Source of the DNA: Actinomycetota bacterium
GTDB taxonomy: Bacteria > Actinomycetota > Actinomycetes > Nanopelagicales > Nanopelagicaceae
Direction: 5' to 3'
NCBI GenBank assembly: GCA_015660815.1
Contig: JACSDF010000001.1
Coordinates: 1-64,000, forward strand
Length of the DNA stretch: 64,000 nucleotides
The notes under the pieces: model-generated
Database searches by the model: none
The model's input: the letters and a program-made list of their open reading frames with translations, nothing else
Told to the model about the DNA's origin: nothing
Translations under genes and position numbers: made by a program
Part shown: positions 51,532 to 61,022 of the stretch, in pieces
How positions within the stretch are numbered: the stretch's first letter is position 1
Layout of the letters: each line of letters starts with the position of its first letter

Positions 51532-52488
51532 ATGGAATCAAGTACACCGGCAATTAGGAGTGCAGTTAGAAGCATTCTCGAAACATTTGAAGCCGGTGAT
51601 TTAATAATTGTCGCGGTTTCAGGTGGGGCTGATTCTTTAGCTCTTGCATACGCTCTCTCGCTGGAAGTACCAAAGTTTGCTATCCAACTTCACGCGGTAA
51701 CCATTGATCACCAACTTCAATCTGAATCTGGGGTTCAGGCTTTCAAAGTTGCTGAACAAATGAAATCCCTCGGTGTTGAAACCACAATTGAAAAGATTTC
51801 AGTCGAAATCACTGATGGGTTAGAAGCATCTGCGCGCAGAGCAAGATATGCGGCATTGGATTCGGTAGGTACCGCATTGAATGCAGCGGCAATCTTTTTG
51901 GGACATACACGCGATGATCAGGCCGAAAGCGTTTTGCTAGGTCTGGCACGTGGCTCAGGTACTCGCTCACTTTCAGGTATGGCGGCAAGGAATGGAAAAT
52001 ATATTCGACCACTACTTTCTATTACACGCGAACAAACCGTGAGCATGTGTCAAGAGGCTGGTTTATTGGCATGGACCGATCCCCATAATTCAGATTTAAA
52101 CTTTGCGCGAGTTCGTGTCCGAATGCAAGCGATCCCTATCCTTGAAAAGACGATCGGGCCTGGAATTTCTGATGCGCTTGCTCGGAGCGCCGAGCTTTTG
52201 CGCCACGATGCAGATGCCCTTGATGCTTGGGCGGAGCGAGAAATCAAGCAGATGGATTTGAGTGATTTAGCATGTGATTACTTAGCTAATCTGCCTCGGG
52301 CTATCCGAAGTCGGATCATTCGGGCGGCAATTTATGCTGCAGGAGCTCCATCGGGCTCGATTTCCGCTGACCATGTGGGCTCAATTGAGGCGTTAATCAC
52401 TGCCTGGAGCGGGCAAGGGGCCGCTCACCTGCCCGGTGGTGTGAAGGTTGAGCGTTTTTCGGGCAGACTTTCGCTCTTACGTATCTGA
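51532..52488 (+). CDS. tilS: tRNA(Ile)-lysidine synthetase
   Basis: ORF track; VAVSGGADSLALAYAL PP-loop, GHTRDDQAESVLLGLARGSG. Confidence 0.95.
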   Translation: MESSTPAIRSAVRSILETFEAGDLIIVAVSGGADSLALAYALSLEVPKFAIQLHAVTIDHQLQSESGVQAFKVAEQMKSLGVETTIEKISVEITDGLEASARRARYAALDSVGTALNAAAIFLGHTRDDQAESVLLGLARGSGTRSLSGMAARNGKYIRPLLSITREQTVSMCQEAGLLAWTDPHNSDLNFARVRVRMQAIPILEKTIGPGISDALARSAELLRHDADALDAWAEREIKQMDLSDLACDYLANLPRAIRSRIIRAAIYAAGAPSGSISADHVGSIEALITAWSGQGAAHLPGGVKVERFSGRLSLLRI

Positions 52489-52504
52489 CCCAAAGGGAGC
52501 CCTC

Positions 52505-53056
52505 GTGGATTTAGCTGGAGTTGCACATGAGATCGAGCGCGTTGTCGTCACTGAAGAAGAGTTGCAAGCAAAGATAAAAGAGCTTGCCGCGCGCGTTGAT
52601 AAAGATTACGAAGGAAGAGATCTTTTATTGATTGGTGTTCTCAAAGGTGCCGTAATGGCAGTGGCCGATATTTCACGTGCAATGCAACGCCACGTCGAAA
52701 TGGATTGGATGGCCGTTTCATCATATGGATCTGGAACAAAATCTAGTGGAGTAGTCCGAATTCTAAAAGATTTAGATCGTGACATAACAGGAAGAAATGT
52801 TTTAATCATTGAAGACATTGTTGATTCGGGATTAACTCTCTCTTGGCTCAAGGCAAACCTTGAATCGCGAGGAGTTGGAAGTGTTGAAATTCTTTCAATT
52901 TTACGTAAGCCTGAAGCGGCAAAAGTTGATGTGAATGTTAAATATGTCGGATTTGAAATTCCAACAGATTTTGTTGTTGGGTATGGTCTCGATTTTGATG
53001 AAAAATATCGCAACCTTCCATTCATAGGTGTGCTTGCTAAGCACATGTATTCATAG
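52505..53056 (+). CDS. hpt: Hypoxanthine phosphoribosyltransferase
   Basis: ORF track trimmed to GTG at 52505 (SD GGGAG); VLIIEDIVDSGLTLSWL PRPP motif, VGYGLDFDEKYRNLPFIG. Confidence 0.95.
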   Translation: MDLAGVAHEIERVVVTEEELQAKIKELAARVDKDYEGRDLLLIGVLKGAVMAVADISRAMQRHVEMDWMAVSSYGSGTKSSGVVRILKDLDRDITGRNVLIIEDIVDSGLTLSWLKANLESRGVGSVEILSILRKPEAAKVDVNVKYVGFEIPTDFVVGYGLDFDEKYRNLPFIGVLAKHMYS

Positions 53057-53084
53057 ATCCTTCAAGAAACGAGAAATCCATACT

Positions 53085-55154
53085 ATGTCAGCGACTAAGC
53101 CTCCCGTAAAAAAGAAAGAAAAAATTAGCCCACTGAAAAAAAGTTTTACAGGAGGCTCATCTTCCAAGAAACCTACTACCCGCACAAGTCAAATATTTCG
53201 GGGACCACTTTTTTGGATTCTGGTCGCTATCTTTGCAGTCACCATCTTCGGTCAAATTACATCTGCGGGAAATCGTTACGCTCAAATTGAAACATCTCAA
53301 GCGTTAGATGCAATTTCTCAGTCAAATGTGGAGTCTGCCGAAGTTGTTGATAAAGATCAAAAGCTTCGCTTAATCTTAAAGCCCGGCTCAACAATTGATG
53401 GTGAGAGCAAAGTAGAAGCTTCGTATGTTGCTAACCAAGAGCCAACAATTATTGATGCACTTACCTCTAATCCACCCTCAAAAGGCTGGAATGTACGCGT
53501 CCCATCCCAATCACTCCTTGTTTCATTTCTCTTTTCAATCATTCCATTTTTATTAATTGGTTTTCTCTTTTTTTGGATGATGAGCCGTGCGCAGGGGGGT
53601 GGCAATAAAGTCTTCCAATTTGGTAAATCTCGCGCAAAGCTTCAGAGTAATGATGTACCACAAACCACCTTCAAAGATGTTGCAGGTGCAGAAGAAGCAA
53701 TTGCTGAACTCCAGGAGATCAAGGATTTTCTAGCAAATCCCGATAAATACGGAGCACTTGGTGCGAAAATTCCAAAGGGCGTGTTGCTATTTGGCCCTCC
53801 AGGAACTGGAAAGACTCTACTTGCACGTGCCGTTGCAGGAGAAGCGGGAGTACCTTTTTACTCAATTTCAGGATCTGACTTTGTAGAAATGTTTGTTGGT
53901 GTCGGTGCTGCGCGCGTACGCGACTTATTTACGCAGGCAAAATCAAATGCTCCAGCAATAGTTTTTGTTGACGAGATCGATGCAGTTGGACGCCAGCGCG
54001 GTGCCGGTATGGGTGGCGGACATGATGAGCGCGAACAGACGCTCAACCAACTCTTAGTTGAGATGGATGGCTTTGAAGAAAATACCCAGGTAATTTTGAT
54101 TGCTGCAACCAATAGGCCAGATGTTTTAGATCCTGCACTGCTTCGTCCTGGGCGTTTTGATCGTCAAATTGCCGTGGATCGACCGGATTTAAAGGGGAGA
54201 GAAGCAATCTTGGCCGTTCACGCGAAAAATAAGCCGTTGAGTAGTGATGTCAAACTTATTGATTATGCACGTCGAACTCCAGGTTTTACTGGTGCCGATC
54301 TCGCAAATGTACTCAACGAGGCGGCGCTCTTAACTGCTCGAGAGGAAAAGAAATTAATTTCAAATACCGAGCTTGACGAAGCCATTGATCGAGTGATGGC
54401 CGGGCCGCAACGCAAGTCACGCATTATGAGTGATGATGAACGTCGAGTGACGGCGTATCACGAAGGCGGACATGCATTAGTTGCGCATGCTCTTCCGCAC
54501 ACAGATCCGGTTCATAAAATTACTATTATGCCGCGTGGTCGAGCACTTGGTTACACAATGATTCTCCCCGATGAGGATCGATACTCAACCACGCGAAATC
54601 AACTTCTAGATCAGTTGGCCTATTCTCTTGGCGGTCGTGCAGCCGAGGAATTGATTTTTCATGATCCATCAACAGGTGCTTCAAACGACATCGAAAAAGC
54701 AACGGCATTGGCACGCGCAATGGTCACCCAATATGGAATGACTGAAGCAATTGGTGCTATTAAGTTAGGTGCAAATAGTGATGCACCATTTATGGGTCGT
54801 GATTATGGACATCAGCGTGATTATTCGGAGAGTCTTGCCGGTTTAGTCGATAGTGAGATCCGCAAACTCATTGAGAATGCACATCAAGAGGCCTTTGATA
54901 TTTTGGTGGCAAATCGCGAAATTTTGGATGAAATGGTCCTAGTACTACTTGAAAAAGAGACAATCAATAAGGATGAAATTGCAGAGATATTTAAGAAAGT
55001 TAAATCAGTTACTGCTCGTCCAGCTTGGACTGGTTCGATTACTCGTCTTCCATCGGATCAACCACCAGTGGAGGTTCCAGTGCGAGTAGATGAACCTGTT
55101 GAAGAAGTGAAGAAGACTACACGTCGTAAGAAGGCTACAAGTGTCGATAAGTAA
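53085..55154 (+). CDS. ftsH: ATP-dependent zinc metalloprotease FtsH
   Basis: ORF track (start MSATKPPVK at 53085); [25 protein letters not shown] region, HEGGH. Confidence 0.96.
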   Translation: MSATKPPVKKKEKISPLKKSFTGGSSSKKPTTRTSQIFRGPLFWILVAIFAVTIFGQITSAGNRYAQIETSQALDAISQSNVESAEVVDKDQKLRLILKPGSTIDGESKVEASYVANQEPTIIDALTSNPPSKGWNVRVPSQSLLVSFLFSIIPFLLIGFLFFWMMSRAQGGGNKVFQFGKSRAKLQSNDVPQTTFKDVAGAEEAIAELQEIKDFLANPDKYGALGAKIPKGVLLFGPPGTGKTLLARAVAGEAGVPFYSISGSDFVEMFVGVGAARVRDLFTQAKSNAPAIVFVDEIDAVGRQRGAGMGGGHDEREQTLNQLLVEMDGFEENTQVILIAATNRPDVLDPALLRPGRFDRQIAVDRPDLKGREAILAVHAKNKPLSSDVKLIDYARRTPGFTGADLANVLNEAALLTAREEKKLISNTELDEAIDRVMAGPQRKSRIMSDDERRVTAYHEGGHALVAHALPHTDPVHKITIMPRGRALGYTMILPDEDRYSTTRNQLLDQLAYSLGGRAAEELIFHDPSTGASNDIEKATALARAMVTQYGMTEAIGAIKLGANSDAPFMGRDYGHQRDYSESLAGLVDSEIRKLIENAHQEAFDILVANREILDEMVLVLLEKETINKDEIAEIFKKVKSVTARPAWTGSITRLPSDQPPVEVPVRVDEPVEEVKKTTRRKKATSVDK

Positions 55155-55743
55155 AGTCTCTATTAATGATGGACGCGCATCTGGACCTTATGATCAGGAA
55201 CGAGCTGAGCGTGCAGTGCGCGAACTCTTATTAGCTTTAGGTGAAGATCCAGATAGAGAGGGTTTAGTAGATACTCCGGCACGTGTTGCTCGTGCGATGA
55301 AGGAAAATTTTGGCGGCCTCTGGCAAGCCCCTGAAGATGTGCTGACAACAACTTTTGATATCGGTCATGAAGAGTTAGTGATAGTTAGAGATATAGAAGT
55401 TTTTTCACATTGCGAACATCACCTGACTCCATTTCATGGCGTTGCACATATTGGATATATTCCTCGCGGTAAAATCACCGGTCTTTCAAAGTTAGCCCGG
55501 CTCGTCGATGTTTATGCAAAACGTCCTCAAGTGCAAGAGCGTTTAACTACTCAAATCGCCGATGCTCTTGTTGAAATTCTCGACCCACTGGGAGTTATTG
55601 TCATTATTGATTGTGAGCATTTGTGTATGTCGATGCGCGGAGTCAAAAAGTCACAGGCTAGAACAACCACTAGCGCGGTTCGTGGCGCGTTATTAAATGC
55701 TGCTACACGTGCAGAGGCAATTAGTCTTATTACAAATCGGTAA
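55141..55743 (+). CDS. folE: GTP cyclohydrolase I
   Basis: ORF track; [35 protein letters not shown]. Confidence 0.97.
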   Translation: MSISKVSINDGRASGPYDQERAERAVRELLLALGEDPDREGLVDTPARVARAMKENFGGLWQAPEDVLTTTFDIGHEELVIVRDIEVFSHCEHHLTPFHGVAHIGYIPRGKITGLSKLARLVDVYAKRPQVQERLTTQIADALVEILDPLGVIVIIDCEHLCMSMRGVKKSQARTTTSAVRGALLNAATRAEAISLITNR

Positions 55744-55748
55744 ACACG

Positions 55749-56504
55749 ATGTTAGTTATGGGAATTCTCAATATAACCCCTGACTCATTTGCCGATGGTG
55801 GACGCTATGACTCTTTTAACAAGGCAGTGGAGCGCGCACGCGAAATGATTCTTGAGGGCGTTGACATCATCGATATCGGAGGCGAATCAACACGTCCTGG
55901 CGCTGATCGCGTGAGTGAGGCAGAAGAGTTAGCGCGTGTAATTCCCGTTATAACTGAACTCGCTAAGGATGGAGTACAACTTAGTATCGACACTATGCGC
56001 GCAAGCACAGCAAGAGCTGCGATAGCCGCCGGGGCGCACATTATTAATGATGTGAGTGGGGGATTATCAGATCCAGAGATGCTCGCGACTGCGGCAGAGC
56101 TAAAAACTCCCTACATTGCAATGCACTGGCGAGGACAATCTAAAGAGATGAACGCAATGGCCATTTACCACGATGTTGTTCGCGAAGTTATCGCTGAACT
56201 TCAGGGGAGAATTACTGCCGCGTTGGATGCAGGAATCAGTCATGACAAATTAATAATTGATCCGGGTATTGGGTTTGCTAAAGATGCACACCACAACTGG
56301 GAGATTATTGATCACATTGAAGAGTTTGTAGAGCTTGGATATCCAGTATTAGTCGGTGCTTCACGTAAACGCTTCTTGGGAGGGGATACGCCCGATGAAC
56401 GCGAAGCGGCAAGTATCGCCCTAACAAAGCGCCTCTCTACAACAGGCATTTGGGGAGTTAGAGTTCACTCTGTGAAGCCCCATAAAGATGTGATATCGAT
56501 ATGA
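55749..56504 (+). CDS. folP: Dihydropteroate synthase
   Basis: ORF track; MGILNITPDSFADGG, DIGGESTRPGA. Confidence 0.97.
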   Translation: MLVMGILNITPDSFADGGRYDSFNKAVERAREMILEGVDIIDIGGESTRPGADRVSEAEELARVIPVITELAKDGVQLSIDTMRASTARAAIAAGAHIINDVSGGLSDPEMLATAAELKTPYIAMHWRGQSKEMNAMAIYHDVVREVIAELQGRITAALDAGISHDKLIIDPGIGFAKDAHHNWEIIDHIEEFVELGYPVLVGASRKRFLGGDTPDEREAASIALTKRLSTTGIWGVRVHSVKPHKDVISI

Positions 56505-56863
56505 GCGATCAAATTCTACTTACTGGAGTCTATGGCTTTGGATACCACGGCCTCTTCGAGCATGAGCGCACGAATGGTCAAGATTTCTTTGTAGATGTAG
56601 TTTTAAATGTTGATCTTCAAGCGGTGTCGCAAAGTGATTCTATTGATGACACAGTTAATTACGCCGAGATCACCGATTTGGTAGTCACTGAAATTACAAC
56701 TAATCCAGTATCTCTTATTGAAAAACTTGCTGGCCGCATTGCTGAGCGAATTTTAAATTCATATTCAAGAGTTGATTCTGTCTCAGTTACAGTCCACAAA
56801 CCTCAGGCACCAGTATCTGCCTCGCTAAAAGATATTGCGGTGCAGATTACTCGAACTCGATGA
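56501..56863 (+). CDS. folB: Dihydroneopterin aldolase
   Basis: ORF track; GYHGLFEHERTNGQDFFVDV; operon position. Confidence 0.95.
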   Translation: MSDQILLTGVYGFGYHGLFEHERTNGQDFFVDVVLNVDLQAVSQSDSIDDTVNYAEITDLVVTEITTNPVSLIEKLAGRIAERILNSYSRVDSVSVTVHKPQAPVSASLKDIAVQITRTR

Positions 56864-57315
56864 AAGCGGTTATTGCTTTAGGTGCCAATATTGGCAATCC
56901 ATTGGAGAATTTAGAAATAGCTTTATCACTTTTGCGAGAGTCCACCAAAGTTATTAGTGTTTCTTCGTTCTACAAAACTGCACCAGTTGGTGGGCCTGCA
57001 CAACCCGATTATCTAAATGCAGTATGCATTATTGAGAGCGAACTCCCCGCTTTGGATTTACTCTCCCTTTTGCAGGGCATCGAAAAAAGCCTAGGTCGTG
57101 AGCGAAGTGAACATTGGGGACCACGAACAATCGATTTAGATCTCATCCAATTTGGGGGACTTTTGAGTAAGAGTACTGAGTTAGAGCTCCCGCACCCCCG
57201 TGCGCACGAGCGCAGATTTGTATTGGAGCCCTGGCTTGAAATTGATTCCGATGCAGTTTTACTTTCTCATGGCCGCGTCGATCAACTTTTGGCGCAATTG
57301 CCGCTTAACCCTTAA
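56860..57315 (+). CDS. folK: 2-amino-4-hydroxy-6-hydroxymethyldihydropteridine diphosphokinase
   Basis: ORF track; ALGANIGNPLENL, RSEHWGPRTIDLDLI. Confidence 0.96.
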   Translation: MKAVIALGANIGNPLENLEIALSLLRESTKVISVSSFYKTAPVGGPAQPDYLNAVCIIESELPALDLLSLLQGIEKSLGRERSEHWGPRTIDLDLIQFGGLLSKSTELELPHPRAHERRFVLEPWLEIDSDAVLLSHGRVDQLLAQLPLNP

Positions 57316-57357
57316 ACTTTTATTACTTCGCCCGGTACCTGAAAGGACTGGAGCCAC

Positions 57358-58107
57358 ATGAGCGTATTAGTGCCAACGATGGGCGCCCTGCATAAGGGTC
57401 ACCAAGCGTTAATTAAACGCGCACGAAGTATGAGCCAAGATGTTGTAGTTAGCATTTTTGTTAATCCCCTGCAGTTTGAAAGCGCCGATGATGTTGCCGC
57501 ATATCCTCGTAGCCCCGAACGAGATATTCAATTAGCAACACTGGCTGGTGCGACTGAGGTTTGGATGCCAGATTACGAAGAAATTTATCCAAGCCAGATT
57601 AATCCGTTAAAAGCAAGTGCAATTGGCGAACTCTATGAAGGAAAATCTCGGCCAGGTCATTTTGACGGCGTAGTAACCGTTGTAAGCCGTCTATTTGAAA
57701 TCGTAAAACCAGAGGCAGCGGTCTTTGGTGAGAAAGATTTCCAGCAGCTTCAGATTATTAGAGCGATGGATAGTGGAGTTGAAATCATCGGTGTTCCAAC
57801 AGTGCGCGAGTTTGATGGTTTAGCACTTTCTTCTCGAAATGTACGTTTGAGTGAAACCGGTCGAGTAAGTGCAAATGTGATTTATCGAGCCATGGCTGCA
57901 GCTCGATTAGCACCTACCATTGCAATCGCGCAAGAGATTATCGATACAACAATTTCTACAGATACCGGATTCAGATGTGATTATGCAGCAATTATCGATG
58001 AGGAGAATTTCTCTCTTGCATCAGATTTAACAAAACACAAGCGTGCAATTATCGCCGGTTGGATCGATGGTGTGCGTTTAATAGATAATATGCGAATGGG
58101 TGCCTAA
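57358..58107 (+). CDS. panC: Pantoate-beta-alanine ligase, short N-terminus
   Basis: ORF track; VPTMGALHKGHQALI, FVNPLQF, FGEKDFQQLQII. Confidence 0.94.
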   Translation: MSVLVPTMGALHKGHQALIKRARSMSQDVVVSIFVNPLQFESADDVAAYPRSPERDIQLATLAGATEVWMPDYEEIYPSQINPLKASAIGELYEGKSRPGHFDGVVTVVSRLFEIVKPEAAVFGEKDFQQLQIIRAMDSGVEIIGVPTVREFDGLALSSRNVRLSETGRVSANVIYRAMAAARLAPTIAIAQEIIDTTISTDTGFRCDYAAIIDEENFSLASDLTKHKRAIIAGWIDGVRLIDNMRMGA

Positions 58108-58871
58108 TGCTACTGACAATCGATGTGGGAAATACAAATACTGTTCTTGGAATTTTTGAAGAGGAAAATCTAATTCGTTCGTGGCGGGTAAAGACAGATC
58201 CGCGAAGTACTGCCGATGAGCTTTGGCTGCAGTATCGCTCTTTAGTTGAGGATTTTACCGTTACAGGCCTGTCTATCTGTTCAACTGTTCCAGCAACGCT
58301 TCGCGAACTTCGAAGCATGATTGATGATTATTTTTCCGATGTTCGAACAACAATTGTTGAGCCAGGCATAAAAACCGGAGTCCCATTACTAGTAGATAAT
58401 CCAAAGGAGATTGGTGCAGATCGAATCGTAAATACGCTAGCAGCTCACACAATTTTTGGAGGTCCGGCTATCGTTGTGGATTTTGGAACATCAACAAATC
58501 TCGATGTTGTATCACCCAAAGGAGAGTTCTTGGGTGGCGCTCTGGCACCCGGGATAGAGATTTCAGTAGATGCATTAGCCGCTCGCGCTGCACAGTTACG
58601 TAAAGTCGAGTTAGTTCGACCTAAAAATGTAATCGGTAAAAATACTGTCGAAGCTTTACAATCGGGCACTATTTTCGGCTTTGCAGGCCAAGTTGATGGC
58701 CTAGTTGACCGAATATGCGCTGAGTTAGCCCAGTCATATTCCGGTACGCCAAAAGTTATTGCAACGGGCGGATTAGCACCATTAATTATTGGGGTTTCAG
58801 AAACTATTACCGATCACGAACCAGATTTAACACTCATTGGTCTTCGTTTAATTCACGAACGAAATGCATGA
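58107..58871 (+). CDS. coaX: Type III pantothenate kinase
   Basis: ORF track; MLLTIDVGNTNTVLGIF, ADRIVNTLAAH, VDFGTSTNLDVV. Confidence 0.95.
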   Translation: MLLTIDVGNTNTVLGIFEEENLIRSWRVKTDPRSTADELWLQYRSLVEDFTVTGLSICSTVPATLRELRSMIDDYFSDVRTTIVEPGIKTGVPLLVDNPKEIGADRIVNTLAAHTIFGGPAIVVDFGTSTNLDVVSPKGEFLGGALAPGIEISVDALAARAAQLRKVELVRPKNVIGKNTVEALQSGTIFGFAGQVDGLVDRICAELAQSYSGTPKVIATGGLAPLIIGVSETITDHEPDLTLIGLRLIHERNA

Positions 58872-58892
58872 GCCGTTAGACTTCATCCCATT

Positions 58893-60398
58893 ATGAGCGA
58901 TGAAAATCTAACCCCTGAAGAGGATTTGCCTGAGCAGTTGCGTATTCGTCGCGAAAAAAGGGCGGCGCTCATTGAAAGCGGCACTGAGCCATACCCCGTT
59001 TCTGTGCCAAGGACAAAATCTTTATTAGAAGTTCGAGAATTGCATGCGGGGCTAGAGATTGATTCTACAACGGGTATCACTGAAAGTCTCACAGGACGAA
59101 TAATATTTAAGCGCGATACAGGAAAGCTTTGTTTTGCAACTCTTCGTGAGGGTGATGGCACCGAACTTCAAGCGATGTTTTCCCTGGATAAAGTAGGACA
59201 AGAATCGATTGATTCTTGGAAATCTGATATTGATTTAGGCGACATAGTTTCCGTTACTGGCGAGATAATTACTTCTAAACGTGGCGAACTTTCAATCCTT
59301 GCTAATTCATGGAAATTGGCATCCAAATCTTTACGGCCCCTACCGAATGATCACAAACCAATGTCAGAAGAAACGCGCGTTCGTATGCGGTATGTGGATT
59401 TAATAGTTCGTCCTGAGGCGCGCGCGAATGCCCGTTTAAGACCGGCAGTTATGACTTCTCTGCGGGATACATTTGCGAAGGCGAATTTCATCGAAGTCGA
59501 AACGCCAATGCTTCAAGTAATGCATGGTGGCGCTACCGCTCGGCCTTTTAAATCATTTTCGAATGCGTACGACATGGATCTCTATTTACGTATTGCCCCC
59601 GAACTATTTCTAAAACGCTGTGTCGTAGGTGGGATTGAACGCGTATTTGAAATCAATCGTAATTTCCGTAATGAAGGCGCGGATTCATCACATTCGCCAG
59701 AATTTGCCATGATCGAGAGTTATCAGGCCTATGGTGACTGGAAATCAATTGCCGATTTAACACGAACCCTTGTTCAGAACGCAGCAATGGCAGTTTCTGG
59801 TTCTCACATCGTCACACATCACGATGGCCGTCAGGCCGATCTGGGCGGGAAGTGGCGTGAAATCTCGCTGTATGAAGCCATCTCTGAAGCTGTTGGACAA
59901 AACGTTACAGCCCTTACTCCACTGCCGGAGCTAAAAACTATTGCAACACAGCTCGGCATAAAAATTGACCCTAAATGGATTACAGGCAAGTTAGCGGAAG
60001 AGATTTTCGAGCATGTAGCAAAGGACCAGTTAATTGCACCTACTTTCGTTATGGGTTTCCCTGTCGACACCTCGCCACTTGTACGTGCACATCGCGATCT
60101 TCCAGGTGTTGCCGAAAAATGGGATTTATATGTCGATGGTTTTGAATTAGCTACTGGGTATTCCGAACTAATTGATCCAGTAATTCAACGTGAACGTTTA
60201 GTCGAGCAATCATCTTTAGGTGCCAAGGGTGATCTTGAAGCGATGCAAGTGGATGAGGATTTTCTACGTGCAATGGAGTTTGGAATGCCTCCCATGGGTG
60301 GAATGGGAATGGGAGTAGATCGTTTACTTATGGCACTCACCGGACTTGGAATTCGTGAAACCATTTTGTTCCCGTTAGTAAAACCAGAAAGCGATTAA
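58893..60398 (+). CDS. lysS: Lysyl-tRNA synthetase (class II)
   Basis: ORF track; FRNEGADSSHSPEFAMIE, GMGMGVDRLLM. Confidence 0.96.
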   Translation: MSDENLTPEEDLPEQLRIRREKRAALIESGTEPYPVSVPRTKSLLEVRELHAGLEIDSTTGITESLTGRIIFKRDTGKLCFATLREGDGTELQAMFSLDKVGQESIDSWKSDIDLGDIVSVTGEIITSKRGELSILANSWKLASKSLRPLPNDHKPMSEETRVRMRYVDLIVRPEARANARLRPAVMTSLRDTFAKANFIEVETPMLQVMHGGATARPFKSFSNAYDMDLYLRIAPELFLKRCVVGGIERVFEINRNFRNEGADSSHSPEFAMIESYQAYGDWKSIADLTRTLVQNAAMAVSGSHIVTHHDGRQADLGGKWREISLYEAISEAVGQNVTALTPLPELKTIATQLGIKIDPKWITGKLAEEIFEHVAKDQLIAPTFVMGFPVDTSPLVRAHRDLPGVAEKWDLYVDGFELATGYSELIDPVIQRERLVEQSSLGAKGDLEAMQVDEDFLRAMEFGMPPMGGMGMGVDRLLMALTGLGIRETILFPLVKPESD

Positions 60399-60400
60399 AA

Positions 60401-60898
60401 ATGCTCGTTATTCGCCCTGCAAAAACCAAAGATGTGAAAGCAATCCGCAAACTTGTCGATACATATGCCGCTCCTGGTCAAATGCTCTCTAAAGAGACCG
60501 TCACGCTTTATGAAAGCGTTCAAGAGTTTATTGTCGCCGAGCGAGATGATGTTTTAGTCGGGTGCGGGGCGTTGCATATTCTTTGGGAGGATTTAGCTGA
60601 AGTCCGAACCGTTGCAGTTCAGGAGGGCCTACACAATCAGGGGATCGGTCATCAAATTTTGGAGTCAATTATTGAACGCGCTCGCGAAGTTGGAGTTGAA
60701 AAAATCTTCTGTCTTACATTTCAAACAGAGTTTTTTGGCCGCCACGGTTTCGAAGTAATTGAGGGCACACCAGTTGCCCCTGATGTCTATGCCGAGCTTT
60801 TACGCTCCTATGATGCCGGAGTGGCCGAATTTTTAGATCTTGAATCGGCTAAGCCAAACACGCTTGGAAATACGAGAATGTTGAAGATTCTGGCCTAG
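60401..60898 (+). CDS. GNAT-type amino-acid N-acetyltransferase (short ArgA-like N-acetylglutamate synthase)
   Basis: ORF track; AEVRTVAVQEGLHNQGIGHQIL, LTFQTEFFGRHGFEVIE. Confidence 0.82.
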   Translation: MLVIRPAKTKDVKAIRKLVDTYAAPGQMLSKETVTLYESVQEFIVAERDDVLVGCGALHILWEDLAEVRTVAVQEGLHNQGIGHQILESIIERAREVGVEKIFCLTFQTEFFGRHGFEVIEGTPVAPDVYAELLRSYDAGVAEFLDLESAKPNTLGNTRMLKILA

Positions 60899-60922
60899 AT
60901 ATAGGGCTAATGTGGGCATAAA

Positions 60923-60940
60923 AGCCCCACCACTGGGGTT
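60923..60940 (+). terminator. Weak terminator-like hairpin AGCCCCA-CCAC-TGGGGTT
   Basis: 7-bp stem including a G-T pair; no extended T tract. Confidence 0.35.
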
Positions 60941-61022
60941 ATAACTATCAAAGCCATTCCGCCTCGCGGCTAAGCGCCATCAGGTATTAGGCTTAATGAA
61001 TCGAATAAGAAGGAGTACGCCA

